Shown piece after piece: positions 37,504-46,206 of a stretch of 64,000 bases of DNA; position 1 is the first letter of the stretch, and every line of letters starts with the position of its first letter. The notes below the pieces were generated by a model that was not told the origin of the DNA, made no database searches, and saw only the letters and a program-made list of their open reading frames with translations. Origin of the DNA: Bacteroidetes bacterium GWF2_33_16 (GTDB taxonomy: Bacteria; Bacteroidota; Bacteroidia; Bacteroidales; UBA12077); assembly GCA_001768565.1 (NCBI GenBank), contig MEOE01000015.1, positions 62,001-126,000 of the forward strand. Reading direction: 5' to 3'. The translations under genes were made by a program, and so were the position numbers.

Positions 37504-38019
37504 ATGGTCGGCAAAGAAGAAAAATTCAAACTACTGGTTGAAGATAACAAGGGCAAGTTGCTTCGTATTTGCAGATATTATGCTCCATCAATCGAAGATC
37601 AGAAAGATATGTACCAGGAGATTTTAATTAATATATGGAAAAGCCTTGATTCGTTTCGGGGCGAATCAAAAATAGATACCTGGATTTACCGAATTGCAGT
37701 TAACACTTCGTTAGGCTTTGCAGGCAAACAATATAAACGCATGAAACTGAATGTTGATATTGAAACCCGAAATCTGTCAGCTATTTTAATTGAAGACAAA
37801 GATGACTACAAAATAAAGGAAGACCAGTTACAGCAACTACAGACAGAACTAAATCAGCTCAATGTTATAGATAAAGCGTTAATAGGACTGGTACTTGAAG
37901 ATATATCGACCAAAGAAATTGCCGATATTATTGGAATTACTGAGCCCAATGTTCGGGTTAAAATTCACCGGATAAAGGAAACCTTACGCACCAAAATGAA
38001 AGGAGGCCAACATGAATAA
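37504..38019 (+). CDS. ECF-type RNA polymerase sigma factor
   Basis: A 171-residue sigma-70 family protein with region 2 (DQKDMYQEILINIWKSLDSFRGESKIDTWIYRIAVNTSLGF) and region 4 (LNVIDKALIGLVLEDISTKEIADIIGITEPNVRVKIHRIKETL), and no regions 1 or 3. It directs RNA polymerase to a small regulon, usually under an anti-sigma factor. The next gene overlaps by 8 bases, and that gene's ribosome-binding site (AAAGGAGG) lies inside this coding sequence, implying translational coupling. Confidence 0.92.
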   Translation: MVGKEEKFKLLVEDNKGKLLRICRYYAPSIEDQKDMYQEILINIWKSLDSFRGESKIDTWIYRIAVNTSLGFAGKQYKRMKLNVDIETRNLSAILIEDKDDYKIKEDQLQQLQTELNQLNVIDKALIGLVLEDISTKEIADIIGITEPNVRVKIHRIKETLRTKMKGGQHE

Positions 38020-38590
38020 TCAGGATCAACTTACAAAAAATAATGAACCCAATAACTTTATCGATATGGATGCCTTATTATTAAATTTAAAAAACGAAGA
38101 CTCCCGCAATCTTAAACTGATGAAAAATTTCAAGTGGCTTTATTTTGGAATGATCATTTTTTATACGCTGCTTATAATTGTAAATCCTGATCCCGAATTA
38201 GAGCTGCATCACAGAATATCTGGATTGTGTTATGTTCTTTCTTTTGTATTTTTCTGGTTGATTTTTAGGAAATACCATAAAGAATTTGGGCAAATCGATT
38301 ATTCACAACCATCATCAGAAATGCTTGCAAAAGCAGCTGATCGCTACAAAATGAAAGTTAAAAATTTTCTGATTTTAATTCCATCACTTGTACTTATGGA
38401 TATCGGATTAACAATTTCTTTTACTTACAGGTTAACTTCTCTGGAAATGATGCATAAAATTCTACTTATTCAAGCCATATTTATTCCTGTAATGCTTATT
38501 TCTGGATTTATCGGATATCTAATCTGGAGAAAAAGACAGAAACCTTTGCGCGATGGAGCTTTGCAAATGTTAAAAGATTTGAAAGATTAA
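38012..38590 (+). CDS. Membrane protein coupled to the sigma factor (possible anti-sigma factor)
   Basis: A 192-residue protein. A soluble N-terminal stretch of about 40 residues (with MDALLLNLKNEDSRNLKLMKNF) precedes four probable membrane helices (about 45-62, 73-90, 120-140, 150-172) and a basic tail. No zinc-binding anti-sigma motif (HxxxCxxC) is visible. Overlap with the sigma gene and the cytoplasmic N-terminus make an anti-sigma or sensor role likely, by inference only. Confidence 0.6.
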   Translation: MNNQDQLTKNNEPNNFIDMDALLLNLKNEDSRNLKLMKNFKWLYFGMIIFYTLLIIVNPDPELELHHRISGLCYVLSFVFFWLIFRKYHKEFGQIDYSQPSSEMLAKAADRYKMKVKNFLILIPSLVLMDIGLTISFTYRLTSLEMMHKILLIQAIFIPVMLISGFIGYLIWRKRQKPLRDGALQMLKDLKD

Positions 38591-38633
38591 ATAAATGAAA
38601 GATAACACCATATCTTAATCTTATAAATACAAA

Positions 38634-38661
38634 TATCCCCGGACAACCATACCCGGGGATA
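38634..38661. terminator. Bidirectional terminator hairpin between converging genes
   Basis: A perfect 9-bp GC-rich stem (TATCCCCGG / CCGGGGATA) with a 10-base loop lies between the ends of two converging operons. Flanking T-runs are weak on both sides. Confidence 0.6.
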
Positions 38662-38764
38662 CTCTAAATTAAATTTCCAGATTAGAAATAAAATCTGACA
38701 CAAAAGTACACTTTTAATTCATAACTTCTACTATCAAGAATAATCATATTGGGATGATAAATTT

Positions 38765-39547
38765 TTACTTCTGATCAGCAACTCGCCACCATACAATGGT
38801 TCCAAAGAAGCCCACAATACTTGTAATTAGTACAATAATGTAGCTACCTGTAACGATTTTCATTCCTTCGGTTCCGTCGGGTACAGATAATACACCGGGA
38901 ATTGCCCAGGGGAAATAGGGTCCCAAACCTACCAATGCAACAAATTGCGACATAATGAGCATAACTATTACAAAAGCAATAGGTGCAATGATTCCTTTCC
39001 CATAACTAGCAATAAAAGCAACCGGACTACTTAACAAAATAGTTAATCCTGAAATAAGCAAGAACTTATTTGCAAACTGATTAAAAACATGATCAGACCA
39101 ACCTGGAATACCAATTAAGTGTCCGATAGAAATTCCTGCCAGGAAAATAATCAGCACCAATAACAAGCACCATATAGCAATAATACCAAATTTGGCAGTT
39201 ACTATTGCCGACCTTGAAACTGGCAAAGCAAGAATATTTGTAATAGTTCGGTCGATATACTCACGACCAAAAACCCAGCTTGTAACAAATCCGAAACCAA
39301 TAAGGCCGACAGTGGCAATAAGTTGGTTTTGCATCATTAAATATCCTTCCCAGTTATTTTCACCAAACAGCTTGGCTTTTGCTCCAACCAATCCAAGTTT
39401 TTTCCCAATTTCAGGATGCTGAGCCACAAGCATTAGCAATCCCATCATTAATGGAATAAAAACGAAAAAGACAATTGTTATCCAAAAGATTTTTGATCTG
39501 CGTAGCTTCATGCATTCTGTTATAAAAGCAGCTGATAAATTTTTCAT
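38765..39547 (-). CDS. ABC-2 type permease (TetR-controlled exporter)
   Basis: A 260-residue membrane protein with six helices: ECMKLRRSKIFWITIVFFVFIPLMMGLLML first, the loop GREYIDRTITNILALPVSRSAIVTAKF typical of ABC-2 permeases, then a dense helical C-terminal half. It shares a 4-base ATGA overlap with the ATPase gene upstream, so the two are translationally coupled. Together they form a minimal exporter of unknown substrate. Confidence 0.85.
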   Translation of the reverse strand: MKNLSAAFITECMKLRRSKIFWITIVFFVFIPLMMGLLMLVAQHPEIGKKLGLVGAKAKLFGENNWEGYLMMQNQLIATVGLIGFGFVTSWVFGREYIDRTITNILALPVSRSAIVTAKFGIIAIWCLLLVLIIFLAGISIGHLIGIPGWSDHVFNQFANKFLLISGLTILLSSPVAFIASYGKGIIAPIAFVIVMLIMSQFVALVGLGPYFPWAIPGVLSVPDGTEGMKIVTGSYIIVLITSIVGFFGTIVWWRVADQK

Positions 39548-40467
39548 TTTATACCTCCATTCATTTCAATTGTTCTTAAAAAATACGATTCAAGATTCTC
39601 CTCATCAACTTTTAAAAGGCTTGGTGGGCAACCAGCATTTACTAATATTGTGGCTATTTGCTCTGGATTCTCAATGGCTTTTCTGTCATCAAGATGCATT
39701 ATTCCATTTTGAGCTATAGGATTTGAAAATCCATTTTGCAGAATGATTTTCCTGGCCAACTCCATATCTTTTGATACAATAAGTAATTGCTTTTTACATA
39801 AAACATCTAATTTATTTGCATCGATTTCCTGCACCATTCTACCTTGGTGAATAATTCCTATACGGGTAGCAAATCGCGATATTTCGCCCAAAATATGACT
39901 CGAGATAAATACCGTTACTCCTTTGTTAGCGGCCAAATCGCTAAGCATTTCTCGAATTTCGAAAATACCTGCCGGATCAAGACCATTTGTTGGTTCATCG
40001 AGAATTAATATTTCAGGATTATGTATAAGTGCATAAGCCAAGCCCAGTCTTTGCGCATTTCCTAAGGAGAGATTTTTTGCCTTTCGGTTTGCATAATCGC
40101 TCAGTTGAAGTTTATCAATGATATTATCAACTGCTTTTTTATCAGGTAAAAAACGCAATCGTCGCACAATTTCAAGATTTTCGCGAACAGTAAGGTTTGG
40201 ATACGAATAGGGAATCTCAACCAGGTAACCAATCTTTTTAAATAAATCAGTATGATTGGCATGTACCTTTTGGTTAAGAATAAAAGCATCTCCTGAGGTT
40301 GGTTTTATTAAACCAAGGAGCATTCGAATGGTGGTGGTTTTACCTGCCCCATTCAGTCCAAGAAATCCATATATTTCTCCTTTTCGTACATTCAGGTTAA
40401 TTTCCGAAACTGCTTTAACATCGTTGTAATGTTTCGATAAATTAACAGTTCTAATCATGTTGTCCAT
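39544..40467 (-). CDS. ABC transporter ATP-binding protein (TetR-controlled exporter)
   Basis: A 307-residue ATPase: VNLSKHYNDVKAVSEINLNVRKGEIYGFLGLNGAGKTTTIRMLLGL (Walker A GLNGAGKTT), signature LSLGNAQR, Walker B ILILDEPTNGLDPAGIFEIREML, H-loop SSHILGEI, then a ~90-residue C-terminal domain. This is the drug/bacitracin-exporter type ATPase. A second ATG at 40458 is possible. An 18-bp palindromic TetR-type operator lies 22 bases upstream of the start. Confidence 0.9.
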   Translation of the reverse strand: MDNMIRTVNLSKHYNDVKAVSEINLNVRKGEIYGFLGLNGAGKTTTIRMLLGLIKPTSGDAFILNQKVHANHTDLFKKIGYLVEIPYSYPNLTVRENLEIVRRLRFLPDKKAVDNIIDKLQLSDYANRKAKNLSLGNAQRLGLAYALIHNPEILILDEPTNGLDPAGIFEIREMLSDLAANKGVTVFISSHILGEISRFATRIGIIHQGRMVQEIDANKLDVLCKKQLLIVSKDMELARKIILQNGFSNPIAQNGIMHLDDRKAIENPEQIATILVNAGCPPSLLKVDEENLESYFLRTIEMNGGIK

Positions 40468-40488
40468 ATTTTAAAATTTGATTTTTTA

Positions 40489-40506
40489 AAACCGAACGTT
40501 CGGTTT
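40489..40506. promoter_or_regulatory. TetR-type operator at the exporter promoter
   Basis: AAACCGAACGTTCGGTTT is a perfect 18-bp palindrome between the tetR stop and the ATPase start. A second copy with two differences lies directly before tetR at 41130, so both are very likely bound by the TetR protein encoded between them. Confidence 0.8.
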
Positions 40507-40526
40507 GTAATTATTTAAAAAAATAG

Positions 40527-41129
40527 CTAGCCTTTTATATTATTGTAAATAGAGTCAAAGGCAATAAGTAAATTGGCTTCATAACTTATTTTCTGATCGC
40601 TGTTTACAAATCTGATAAAAACACCATCGGTACAATAGAGAAATAAATTGGCTATTTGTTCTTCGGTTGTATTTGATTTAATCTCTCCTGTTTTTTTTGC
40701 TTGTATAATTATTTTTTCCCAGGCAGCAACATCTTTATTATGCTGTTCCAATTCAAATTTTAAAAATTCGGGAAATCGGCCTATTGCTTCGAACATAATA
40801 AGAAAAAAGTTTGCTGAGACCTTTCCTTCTTTTGAGACACCAACCAGCTCGTACATTTTCTGAAATGATACACCTAAATATTCAATATAATAATTATAAA
40901 AAGACTTTAATGAATCGGTAGGAAATGTTGAATAATCTATTACACCGCTCGAAAAAAATAAGTTTACAATTTCTTTATATAATTCCTCCTTGCTTGTAAA
41001 ATAATGATAAAACGCTCCTTTAGAAAGGCCAGTTTTTTCAACTATCTCTTTCATAGTTACATCTTTATAACTCTTCTGTAAAAAAAGTACTAACGATGTT
41101 TTTAATATAAATTCTTTTGTTTCATTCAT
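40527..41129 (-). CDS. TetR/AcrR-family transcriptional regulator
   Basis: A 200-residue regulator. The N-terminal helix-turn-helix is clear: TKEFILKTSLVLFLQKSYKDVTMKEIVEKTGLSKGAFYHYFTSKEELYKEIV. The C-terminal ligand-binding part is helical. The open frame extends 16 codons upstream through the operator; the ATG at 41129, giving MNETKEFIL, is the sensible start. It precedes the ABC exporter genes on the same strand and is flanked by two matching palindromes, which predicts repression of itself and the exporter until ligand binds. Confidence 0.9.
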   Translation of the reverse strand: MNETKEFILKTSLVLFLQKSYKDVTMKEIVEKTGLSKGAFYHYFTSKEELYKEIVNLFFSSGVIDYSTFPTDSLKSFYNYYIEYLGVSFQKMYELVGVSKEGKVSANFFLIMFEAIGRFPEFLKFELEQHNKDVAAWEKIIIQAKKTGEIKSNTTEEQIANLFLYCTDGVFIRFVNSDQKISYEANLLIAFDSIYNNIKG

Positions 41130-41147
41130 AAACCGACCGTTTGGTTT
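41130..41147. promoter_or_regulatory. TetR-type operator abutting the tetR start codon
   Basis: AAACCGACCGTTTGGTTT is an imperfect palindrome differing at two positions from the one at 40489. It touches the start codon of the TetR gene, so bound repressor would also block its own expression. Confidence 0.75.
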
Positions 41148-41288
41148 GTAAATATAATTACTTTTTTCGAATTTCAAGAAAATTTGTGAAAAACATTTCG
41201 TGGTTCTGGAAAAATAATAATTCTAAAATCGTTTTTATGTAGGTTCTTAGATGGATTGGGTTGCTATATCAAAAGCTTTATTTTTTTC

Positions 41289-41711
41289 TTAACTATGTTT
41301 TGATTGAAGAAATTCAATGGTTGTTCTTATCAATTTTTTGAGAATGTCCTGATTAATGTCGGATAGTTTTTTGATATAAATACAAGCTTTACCCATTTTG
41401 AATTTTCCCAATTTTTTCAGCAAATCATCCTGGCCTGAACAGCCTGAATAAACATACAGTGAAATGGCTGCTTTTCTTGGAGAAAATCCAACAAGTAACC
41501 AATCGCCTTCCTGGCTGCTTCTTTCAGATTTGTAATGATAGCTTCCAAATCCGATTATAGAAGCCCCCCACATTTTGGGTTCATATCCGGTAAAGTCTTG
41601 CATCTGCATCAAGATTTCAAAGCTGTCCTTTCTTTTTTGTTCAGTATCTGCAAAAGAGTTGATGAATTCGTAAACATCTGCATTGTGTTGTTTTGTCTTT
41701 AATTCTGCCAT
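41289..41711 (-). CDS. DUF1801 domain protein
   Basis: A 140-residue soluble protein with the DUF1801 (YdhG/YjbR-like fold) pattern: ADVYEFINSFADTEQKRKDSFEILMQMQDFTGYEPKMWGASIIGFGSYHYK, then GFSPRKAAISLYVYSG and KLGKFKMGKACIYIKKLSDI. The family is frequent and uncharacterised, with relatives binding iron-sulfur proteins or small ligands. It stands alone, followed by the DUF2200 gene in the same direction. Confidence 0.85.
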   Translation of the reverse strand: MAELKTKQHNADVYEFINSFADTEQKRKDSFEILMQMQDFTGYEPKMWGASIIGFGSYHYKSERSSQEGDWLLVGFSPRKAAISLYVYSGCSGQDDLLKKLGKFKMGKACIYIKKLSDINQDILKKLIRTTIEFLQSKHS

Positions 41712-41770
41712 AGGATTTTGTTTTAATTTCTAATTACAAAAATTATGGATTTGAAATTATTCGATTCTCT

Positions 41771-42121
41771 TTACTCCCTTAAAATTTTATCCATTTTCTT
41801 GCCTTTAGCTAATTCGTCAACCAACTTATCTAAATAACGAACTTGTTGCATTAGTGTGTCTTCGATTTCTTCGACATGACAACCACAAATTACACCTGTA
41901 ATTTTTGAAACATTTGGATTTATTCGCGGTGCATTGGCAAAAAAAGTTTCGAAATCACTTTTATTGTCAATTTGTTGTTGTAGTGTTTTCTTATTATATC
42001 CTGTTAACCAAAATATAATTTCATCTACTTCTTCTTTTGTACGGCCTTTTTTCTCCGCTTTCTGAATATACAACGGATAAACACTTGCAAAAATCATTTT
42101 GTAAACTCTCGTATTATCCAT
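41771..42121 (-). CDS. DUF2200 family protein
   Basis: A 116-residue soluble protein recognised from [38 protein letters not shown] and [41 protein letters not shown], which cover the DUF2200 domain from end to end. The family is widespread, single-domain and without known function. The conserved Cys-Gly-Cys-His in the middle could be catalytic or metal-binding, which is inference. Confidence 0.85.
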   Translation of the reverse strand: MDNTRVYKMIFASVYPLYIQKAEKKGRTKEEVDEIIFWLTGYNKKTLQQQIDNKSDFETFFANAPRINPNVSKITGVICGCHVEEIEDTLMQQVRYLDKLVDELAKGKKMDKILRE

Positions 42122-42219
42122 TTTATTTTTTATGCTAATGAGTTAAACTATTGTCTTCTATTGAAATTTATTGTACAAATAAAAAGAAAATATTTAAAAT
42201 TAATCGGAATCATGATTTG

Positions 42220-43143
42220 TTATAACAATCGTTCAACAATTACTGATTTAAATGTATAGTCACCCAATTTTTTTCGTGTAATTGCATATTTTCCAATATC
42301 CAGATACTGTTCGATAAAGGGTAAATCGGGAGCGTAGTGAAATCGTCCACCAATTTTTAATGAGTTTAGAATATCCATATAGGTTTTTGCATACCGTACA
42401 AAATCTCCATCGTTTCGTGTATGATGATGCTGAAAATGATTTGAAAAACCCAGGTTACTAATTATTGTACCCCATTTATTCAATCCAAAATCATATTCGA
42501 ACCAATCGGATTGAGTAAGGAATGAACTTTCGAATGCAAACCGGTCAAATCCAAATGCCTCGAGACCATTGTTACGAAGATAATCAACCATGTTGCCCTG
42601 CTTACCACAGCCTATATCTAAAATAGGCTCTATGAGTTGGGCAATATCAATTTGAAGAAGTTCGATCTGTAATTCGTGGCTATACTCCGAACATGCAACT
42701 GGTTCAACATTCTCTTCTTGGGTCGAATAAATATTTTCGGCAAACGCATTAGTCTCACGTAACCACATTGTAAGACTTTCATAATGCACCTTGGAAATGG
42801 TGTCGACTGAATTATTGTGTGTTTTTATTTTTGAAAATAAATCCACATAAATCGCCCGTAAGCTTTCCTGTGCCTGCTTATTAAAATTGTAATATTGATT
42901 TATTCTACAAAACTCCTGTAGCGCTTTATTTGTAATATAATCAATTAATATATTTTCAGATACTTTGTCGATCTCACCAATTTTCTCTATTGAATTTACT
43001 GCCTCGGGAATGAATTTAAGTGAATCCTGAATTCCATCAAAAAAGATATTTTTCCCAGTATTCGACTTAAATTGCTTATCAATATTATCCAGTAGCTTTT
43101 TTAATTTCATTGGTACATTCATTTTGAACCAGTCTTCATTCAT
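42220..43143 (-). CDS. Class I SAM-dependent methyltransferase-like protein
   Basis: A 307-residue protein. Residues 1 to about 165 are helical and unlike a known domain. The second half has a SAM-binding motif I (PILDIGCGKQGNMVDYLRNNGLEAFGFDR), a motif-IV-like WGTIISNLGFSNHFQHHH, and a late GGRFHYAPDLPFIEQYL segment. The His-rich FQHHHTRND stretch is odd. The substrate is unknown. Confidence 0.65.
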   Translation of the reverse strand: MNEDWFKMNVPMKLKKLLDNIDKQFKSNTGKNIFFDGIQDSLKFIPEAVNSIEKIGEIDKVSENILIDYITNKALQEFCRINQYYNFNKQAQESLRAIYVDLFSKIKTHNNSVDTISKVHYESLTMWLRETNAFAENIYSTQEENVEPVACSEYSHELQIELLQIDIAQLIEPILDIGCGKQGNMVDYLRNNGLEAFGFDRFAFESSFLTQSDWFEYDFGLNKWGTIISNLGFSNHFQHHHTRNDGDFVRYAKTYMDILNSLKIGGRFHYAPDLPFIEQYLDIGKYAITRKKLGDYTFKSVIVERLL

Positions 43144-43197
43144 GAAACCGGGACTAATAGCTGTTTTCTTTTTTAACTAAATTAATTGTAAAAATTA

Positions 43198-43392
43198 TTA
43201 ATCCAATATTTTTTGAACCCGGCCGATTTCGCCTGTTGTTAATCTCACTTTTATTCCATGCGGATGTGTTGCCGAATTGGTTAGTATATCCTTAACAATA
43301 CCTTCGGTTAGTTTACCCGAACGTTGATCTTTTTTTAAAACAATAGCTACTTTAATACCTGGTTTAATAACCGATCTGTTGGTTCCATTCAT
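43198..43392 (-). CDS. YwbE family protein
   Basis: A 64-residue protein covering the YwbE family: a beta-barrel-like KPGIKVAIVLKKDQRSGKLTEGIVKDILTNSATHPHGIKVRLTTGEIGRVQKIL. Members are short, widespread and of unknown function; the fold resembles small nucleic-acid-binding barrels. The gene is intact with ATG start. A degenerate second copy lies 2.5 kb away at 45945-46135 in the same orientation. Confidence 0.9.
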   Translation of the reverse strand: MNGTNRSVIKPGIKVAIVLKKDQRSGKLTEGIVKDILTNSATHPHGIKVRLTTGEIGRVQKILD

Positions 43393-43432
43393 TATAAAAT
43401 TCCTTTCAAATTCGATTACAAGTATACCATTA

Positions 43433-43981
43433 TTAAATTATAAAAGGAATAAACCGTTTAGTGCGTTTCATATATTCACTGTACTTATTACCGAAATAAG
43501 CAATGCATTCTTTTTCGTCGGTTATAGAAGTGAAGTAAAAAAACACAATAGATGCAAAAGCTACTATTATTAAAGATACATTTATGTTTTTAAGAAGCAC
43601 TCCCAAGGTTAAAAATATCAGAGAAGAATACAGCGGATGGCGTATGTATTTAAAAATACCTGTATCAACCAGCTCGGTAGTTTTCTCGAAATGATATAAT
43701 GAATCAGCCTTACGGCTTTTTTCTGCTTTTCCAGTTTTTTTCATTTGGATTACTCCTGCAATAACCAGATAAGCTCCAAAAAATAAAAATACCCATGAAA
43801 ATATTTGCAGTAAACTAAATGGATTATCAAACCAGAATTTATAATTTGAAATAGCTAACCAAAGAATACCCTCCCAACCAAAAAATCGATAGAATCCATG
43901 GCTCTTTACATCAAATAATGTATGCCATGATAATGCAATTATTGGAATACTTAGTACTCCAAAGGCGATAAGTTTTTCCAT
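43433..43981 (-). CDS. Isoprenylcysteine carboxylmethyltransferase-like membrane methyltransferase
   Basis: A 182-residue membrane protein with about five helices. The C-terminal motif TGIFKYIRHPLYSSLIFLTLGVLL followed by DEKECIAYFGNKYSEYMKRTKRFIPFI is the RHPxY...E...Y pattern of the ICMT/PEMT-type methyltransferases, which bind SAM at the membrane. Bacterial members methylate lipids or small hydrophobic molecules; the substrate here is unknown. Confidence 0.8.
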   Translation of the reverse strand: MEKLIAFGVLSIPIIALSWHTLFDVKSHGFYRFFGWEGILWLAISNYKFWFDNPFSLLQIFSWVFLFFGAYLVIAGVIQMKKTGKAEKSRKADSLYHFEKTTELVDTGIFKYIRHPLYSSLIFLTLGVLLKNINVSLIIVAFASIVFFYFTSITDEKECIAYFGNKYSEYMKRTKRFIPFII

Positions 43982-44104
43982 AGTTCTAATTTTTTATCTG
44001 CAGTAGAGAATTTAGTAAACGTTTCATTTCCAGATTAAACTATATAAACCATAATATTTTTAATGAATAACACCTAGAACTTCGTTTGCCAGCAGGGTAT
44101 AAGG

Positions 44105-44857
44105 TTATTTCTGGCAAATAAAAACAAACTCCTTGGATTGGTTGTTTAGTTCATTACCCAAATAATCACCCAGAACCTTGTACTTATCAAATTTTGATCG
44201 TTCAACAAGATGCTCGAGTTCGTACCTGAAATAGTACCTAAGTGGAACATCCCATTCTTCCATTTTGGTTTTATTATCTTCATCCCACTCGATCCTGAAA
44301 TGAATATTAATTAGTTGATTTATTAAATCGGGCTTGGTTGACACAATCCGTTTCAGTTTTTTGTCAGATTCATATTCACCTTCAAAATCAACCTGGTTTT
44401 CTAAACCAGTAATTAATTGCTGGAGGTTAGGGATAAAAGTATCGAATATAAATTTCCCTCCGGGAGCAAGATGATCATAAGCATTATTAATTGCCTTAAG
44501 CTGTTCCTCTTTATCGAGTACATGCATCATTACTCTGAAAGGAGCAATAATTAGTTTGAATTGAGAATCAAATTTACAATCAGTAATACTTTGAATACTT
44601 ACCCTGTGATGTTCCCTTTTATCTATTTTACCAAGCAAAACATCTATCATAGCGCTACTAATATCTATTCCATAAATGTCGGCTCCGGTACTTAAGGCAT
44701 CAGCAAAAAAACGACCTGTACCCACACCTATCTCCAGAATTTTTCCTTTGGTTTGTTTAATTTCATTAAGGTAAAACTCATGATCAACACCATTGCGTAG
44801 ATGATGATAAATTACATCATAAAAGCGGGCAAAACTGGTTGGATATTGATGCAACAT
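44105..44857 (-). CDS. Class I SAM-dependent methyltransferase
   Basis: A 250-residue soluble enzyme with motif I KGKILEIGVGTGRFFADAL (about 34-52), motif II GIDISSAMIDVL, motif IV LIIAPFRVMMHVLDKEEQL, and the post-motif GGKFIFDTFIPNL. This is the ubiquinone/menaquinone biosynthesis-like (methyltransferase-25/11) fold. It shares a short spacer of 12 bases with the Dabb gene upstream. Substrate unknown. Confidence 0.85.
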   Translation of the reverse strand: MLHQYPTSFARFYDVIYHHLRNGVDHEFYLNEIKQTKGKILEIGVGTGRFFADALSTGADIYGIDISSAMIDVLLGKIDKREHHRVSIQSITDCKFDSQFKLIIAPFRVMMHVLDKEEQLKAINNAYDHLAPGGKFIFDTFIPNLQQLITGLENQVDFEGEYESDKKLKRIVSTKPDLINQLINIHFRIEWDEDNKTKMEEWDVPLRYYFRYELEHLVERSKFDKYKVLGDYLGNELNNQSKEFVFICQK

Positions 44858-44869
44858 AATGCTCTATTC

Positions 44870-45175
44870 TTATATCTCGTAATCAACAGAAGCTTTTAAG
44901 TCTCTTACTTTTGAAAGCCATTCGACAATCTTTTTATGCTCAGGATGATTTTGATATTTTTTCAGGTCTTCATAGTTATCGAAATAAGTATCCAAAATCA
45001 AATCATAATTTGCAAATTCAGAAGCTTCCATCTTCACTCCTACCTCTAATTCCTTTATCTCAGGAATTTGTAATTTCAGATCTTCAAGCTTTTCTTTTGT
45101 GATTTTCAGATTTTCGCTTTTTGAATTTCCTTCGGCAAAATCTTTTAATGTCCACATTACAACATGATGTAACAT
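44870..45175 (-). CDS. Dabb family (stress-responsive alpha/beta-barrel) protein
   Basis: A 101-residue single-domain protein with MLHHVVMWTLKDFAEGN at the start, LEVGVKMEASEFANYDLILDTYFDNYEDLKKYQNHPEHKKIVEWL in the middle and DLKASVDYEI at the end, the complete dimeric ferredoxin-like Dabb domain. Such proteins act as stress-responsive or cyclase-like dimers. It is probably cotranscribed with the methyltransferase that follows. Confidence 0.9.
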   Translation of the reverse strand: MLHHVVMWTLKDFAEGNSKSENLKITKEKLEDLKLQIPEIKELEVGVKMEASEFANYDLILDTYFDNYEDLKKYQNHPEHKKIVEWLSKVRDLKASVDYEI

Positions 45176-45222
45176 AATAAAATAGTTTTAGTTTAATAAT
45201 TAGTTAGGTAAATTTAATTCAA

Positions 45223-45933
45223 TTAATTGATTATTGAGCGTTTAAAGATTTTACTCATCATAAAGGCTGAAATAATCAAGGCAAACCAATTTATGGTTAT
45301 TACTGCAATCTCGAATCGATACTCACGTTTTATTCCATGCACAATTGAAATCCCAGTAAACGAAATAACCATAAGAATAAAAGAAATTATAAAAACCCAA
45401 CGAAGCGATTTTTCGAGCTTTGATGATTTTGAGATGGCAAAAGCTATAAACAAAAATGAAAAACTCATCATTATATATCCAATATCTTCGAGAGCAATAA
45501 AAAGGCCATGCGGATTATACTGGGTTAATAATGAAATACCATCTGTTTCGCCAAGCAAAAGACTAGGTTGAATTACAGAAACCTGAACAAAATAATCGAC
45601 CACTAAAATCAAGGTAGAAATAACTGAAAATAATACTCCTATCTGGCTGAAAATCTTTTTCTGATCCGACACGTAATTATGAATACAAACCATAAAGACA
45701 AGGTAGCATAATGTAAGTAAAATAGCCGGATACATCCAGTAATAATCTCTTGGAAAACGCGAAATAATATCGGTATATGGATACTCGAAGCAATTAGCCA
45801 CACAACCGGGGCCTGATAAGGGTGGTGTGCAAATAGCTATTGCAAATGTAATTAAAGTGATTATTAAAAACAGAATTGAGGTATAAAACCCAAATCTGAA
45901 AATGATATTTTTTTCGTAAGCCTGTTTTGACAT
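45223..45933 (-). CDS. Six-helix integral membrane protein, unknown
   Basis: A 236-residue protein with six or seven membrane helices, a first extracytoplasmic loop with three cysteines (CTPPLSGPGCVANCFEYPYTD), and a C-terminal basic end. It has some feel of the DUF998-type families but I do not recognise it firmly. It is upstream of the Dabb gene in the same direction, with a 47-base gap. Confidence 0.55.
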   Translation of the reverse strand: MSKQAYEKNIIFRFGFYTSILFLIITLITFAIAICTPPLSGPGCVANCFEYPYTDIISRFPRDYYWMYPAILLTLCYLVFMVCIHNYVSDQKKIFSQIGVLFSVISTLILVVDYFVQVSVIQPSLLLGETDGISLLTQYNPHGLFIALEDIGYIMMSFSFLFIAFAISKSSKLEKSLRWVFIISFILMVISFTGISIVHGIKREYRFEIAVITINWFALIISAFMMSKIFKRSIIN

Positions 45934-45944
45934 TGAATTATAAA

Positions 45945-46135
45945 TTATGTATCTAAAATTACTTTTTCTCTTCCAATTTCAGCGTTTGCTAATCGAACTT
46001 TGACTCCCTGAGGATGTGTTGCGGATTGTTTAATATACCGAACAATAACTTCGATTAGTTCCCCTGAACGTTTATCATTTCTTAAAACAATATGCACCTT
46101 TCTTCTGGGTTTATAAGTATTCTATTAGTAATGCT
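45945..46135 (-). pseudogene. Degenerate second YwbE copy
   Basis: The minus strand encodes KPRRKVHIVLRNDKRSGE, LIEVIVRYIKQSATHPQG and VKVRLANAEIGREKVILDT, then stop, clearly homologous to the intact YwbE at 43198. The expected N-terminus (SITNRILIN, matching GTNRSVIK) is in a different frame, stops lie upstream in the main frame, and no ATG is present. A frameshift near 46110-46118 and loss of the start explain this. Confidence 0.8.
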
Positions 46136-46206
46136 AACTTACTCTAGGTGTGCTAATATTTTGTTTTTCAAAGAAATGGCTACTTTGCAACAAATAGCAA
46201 AATAAT

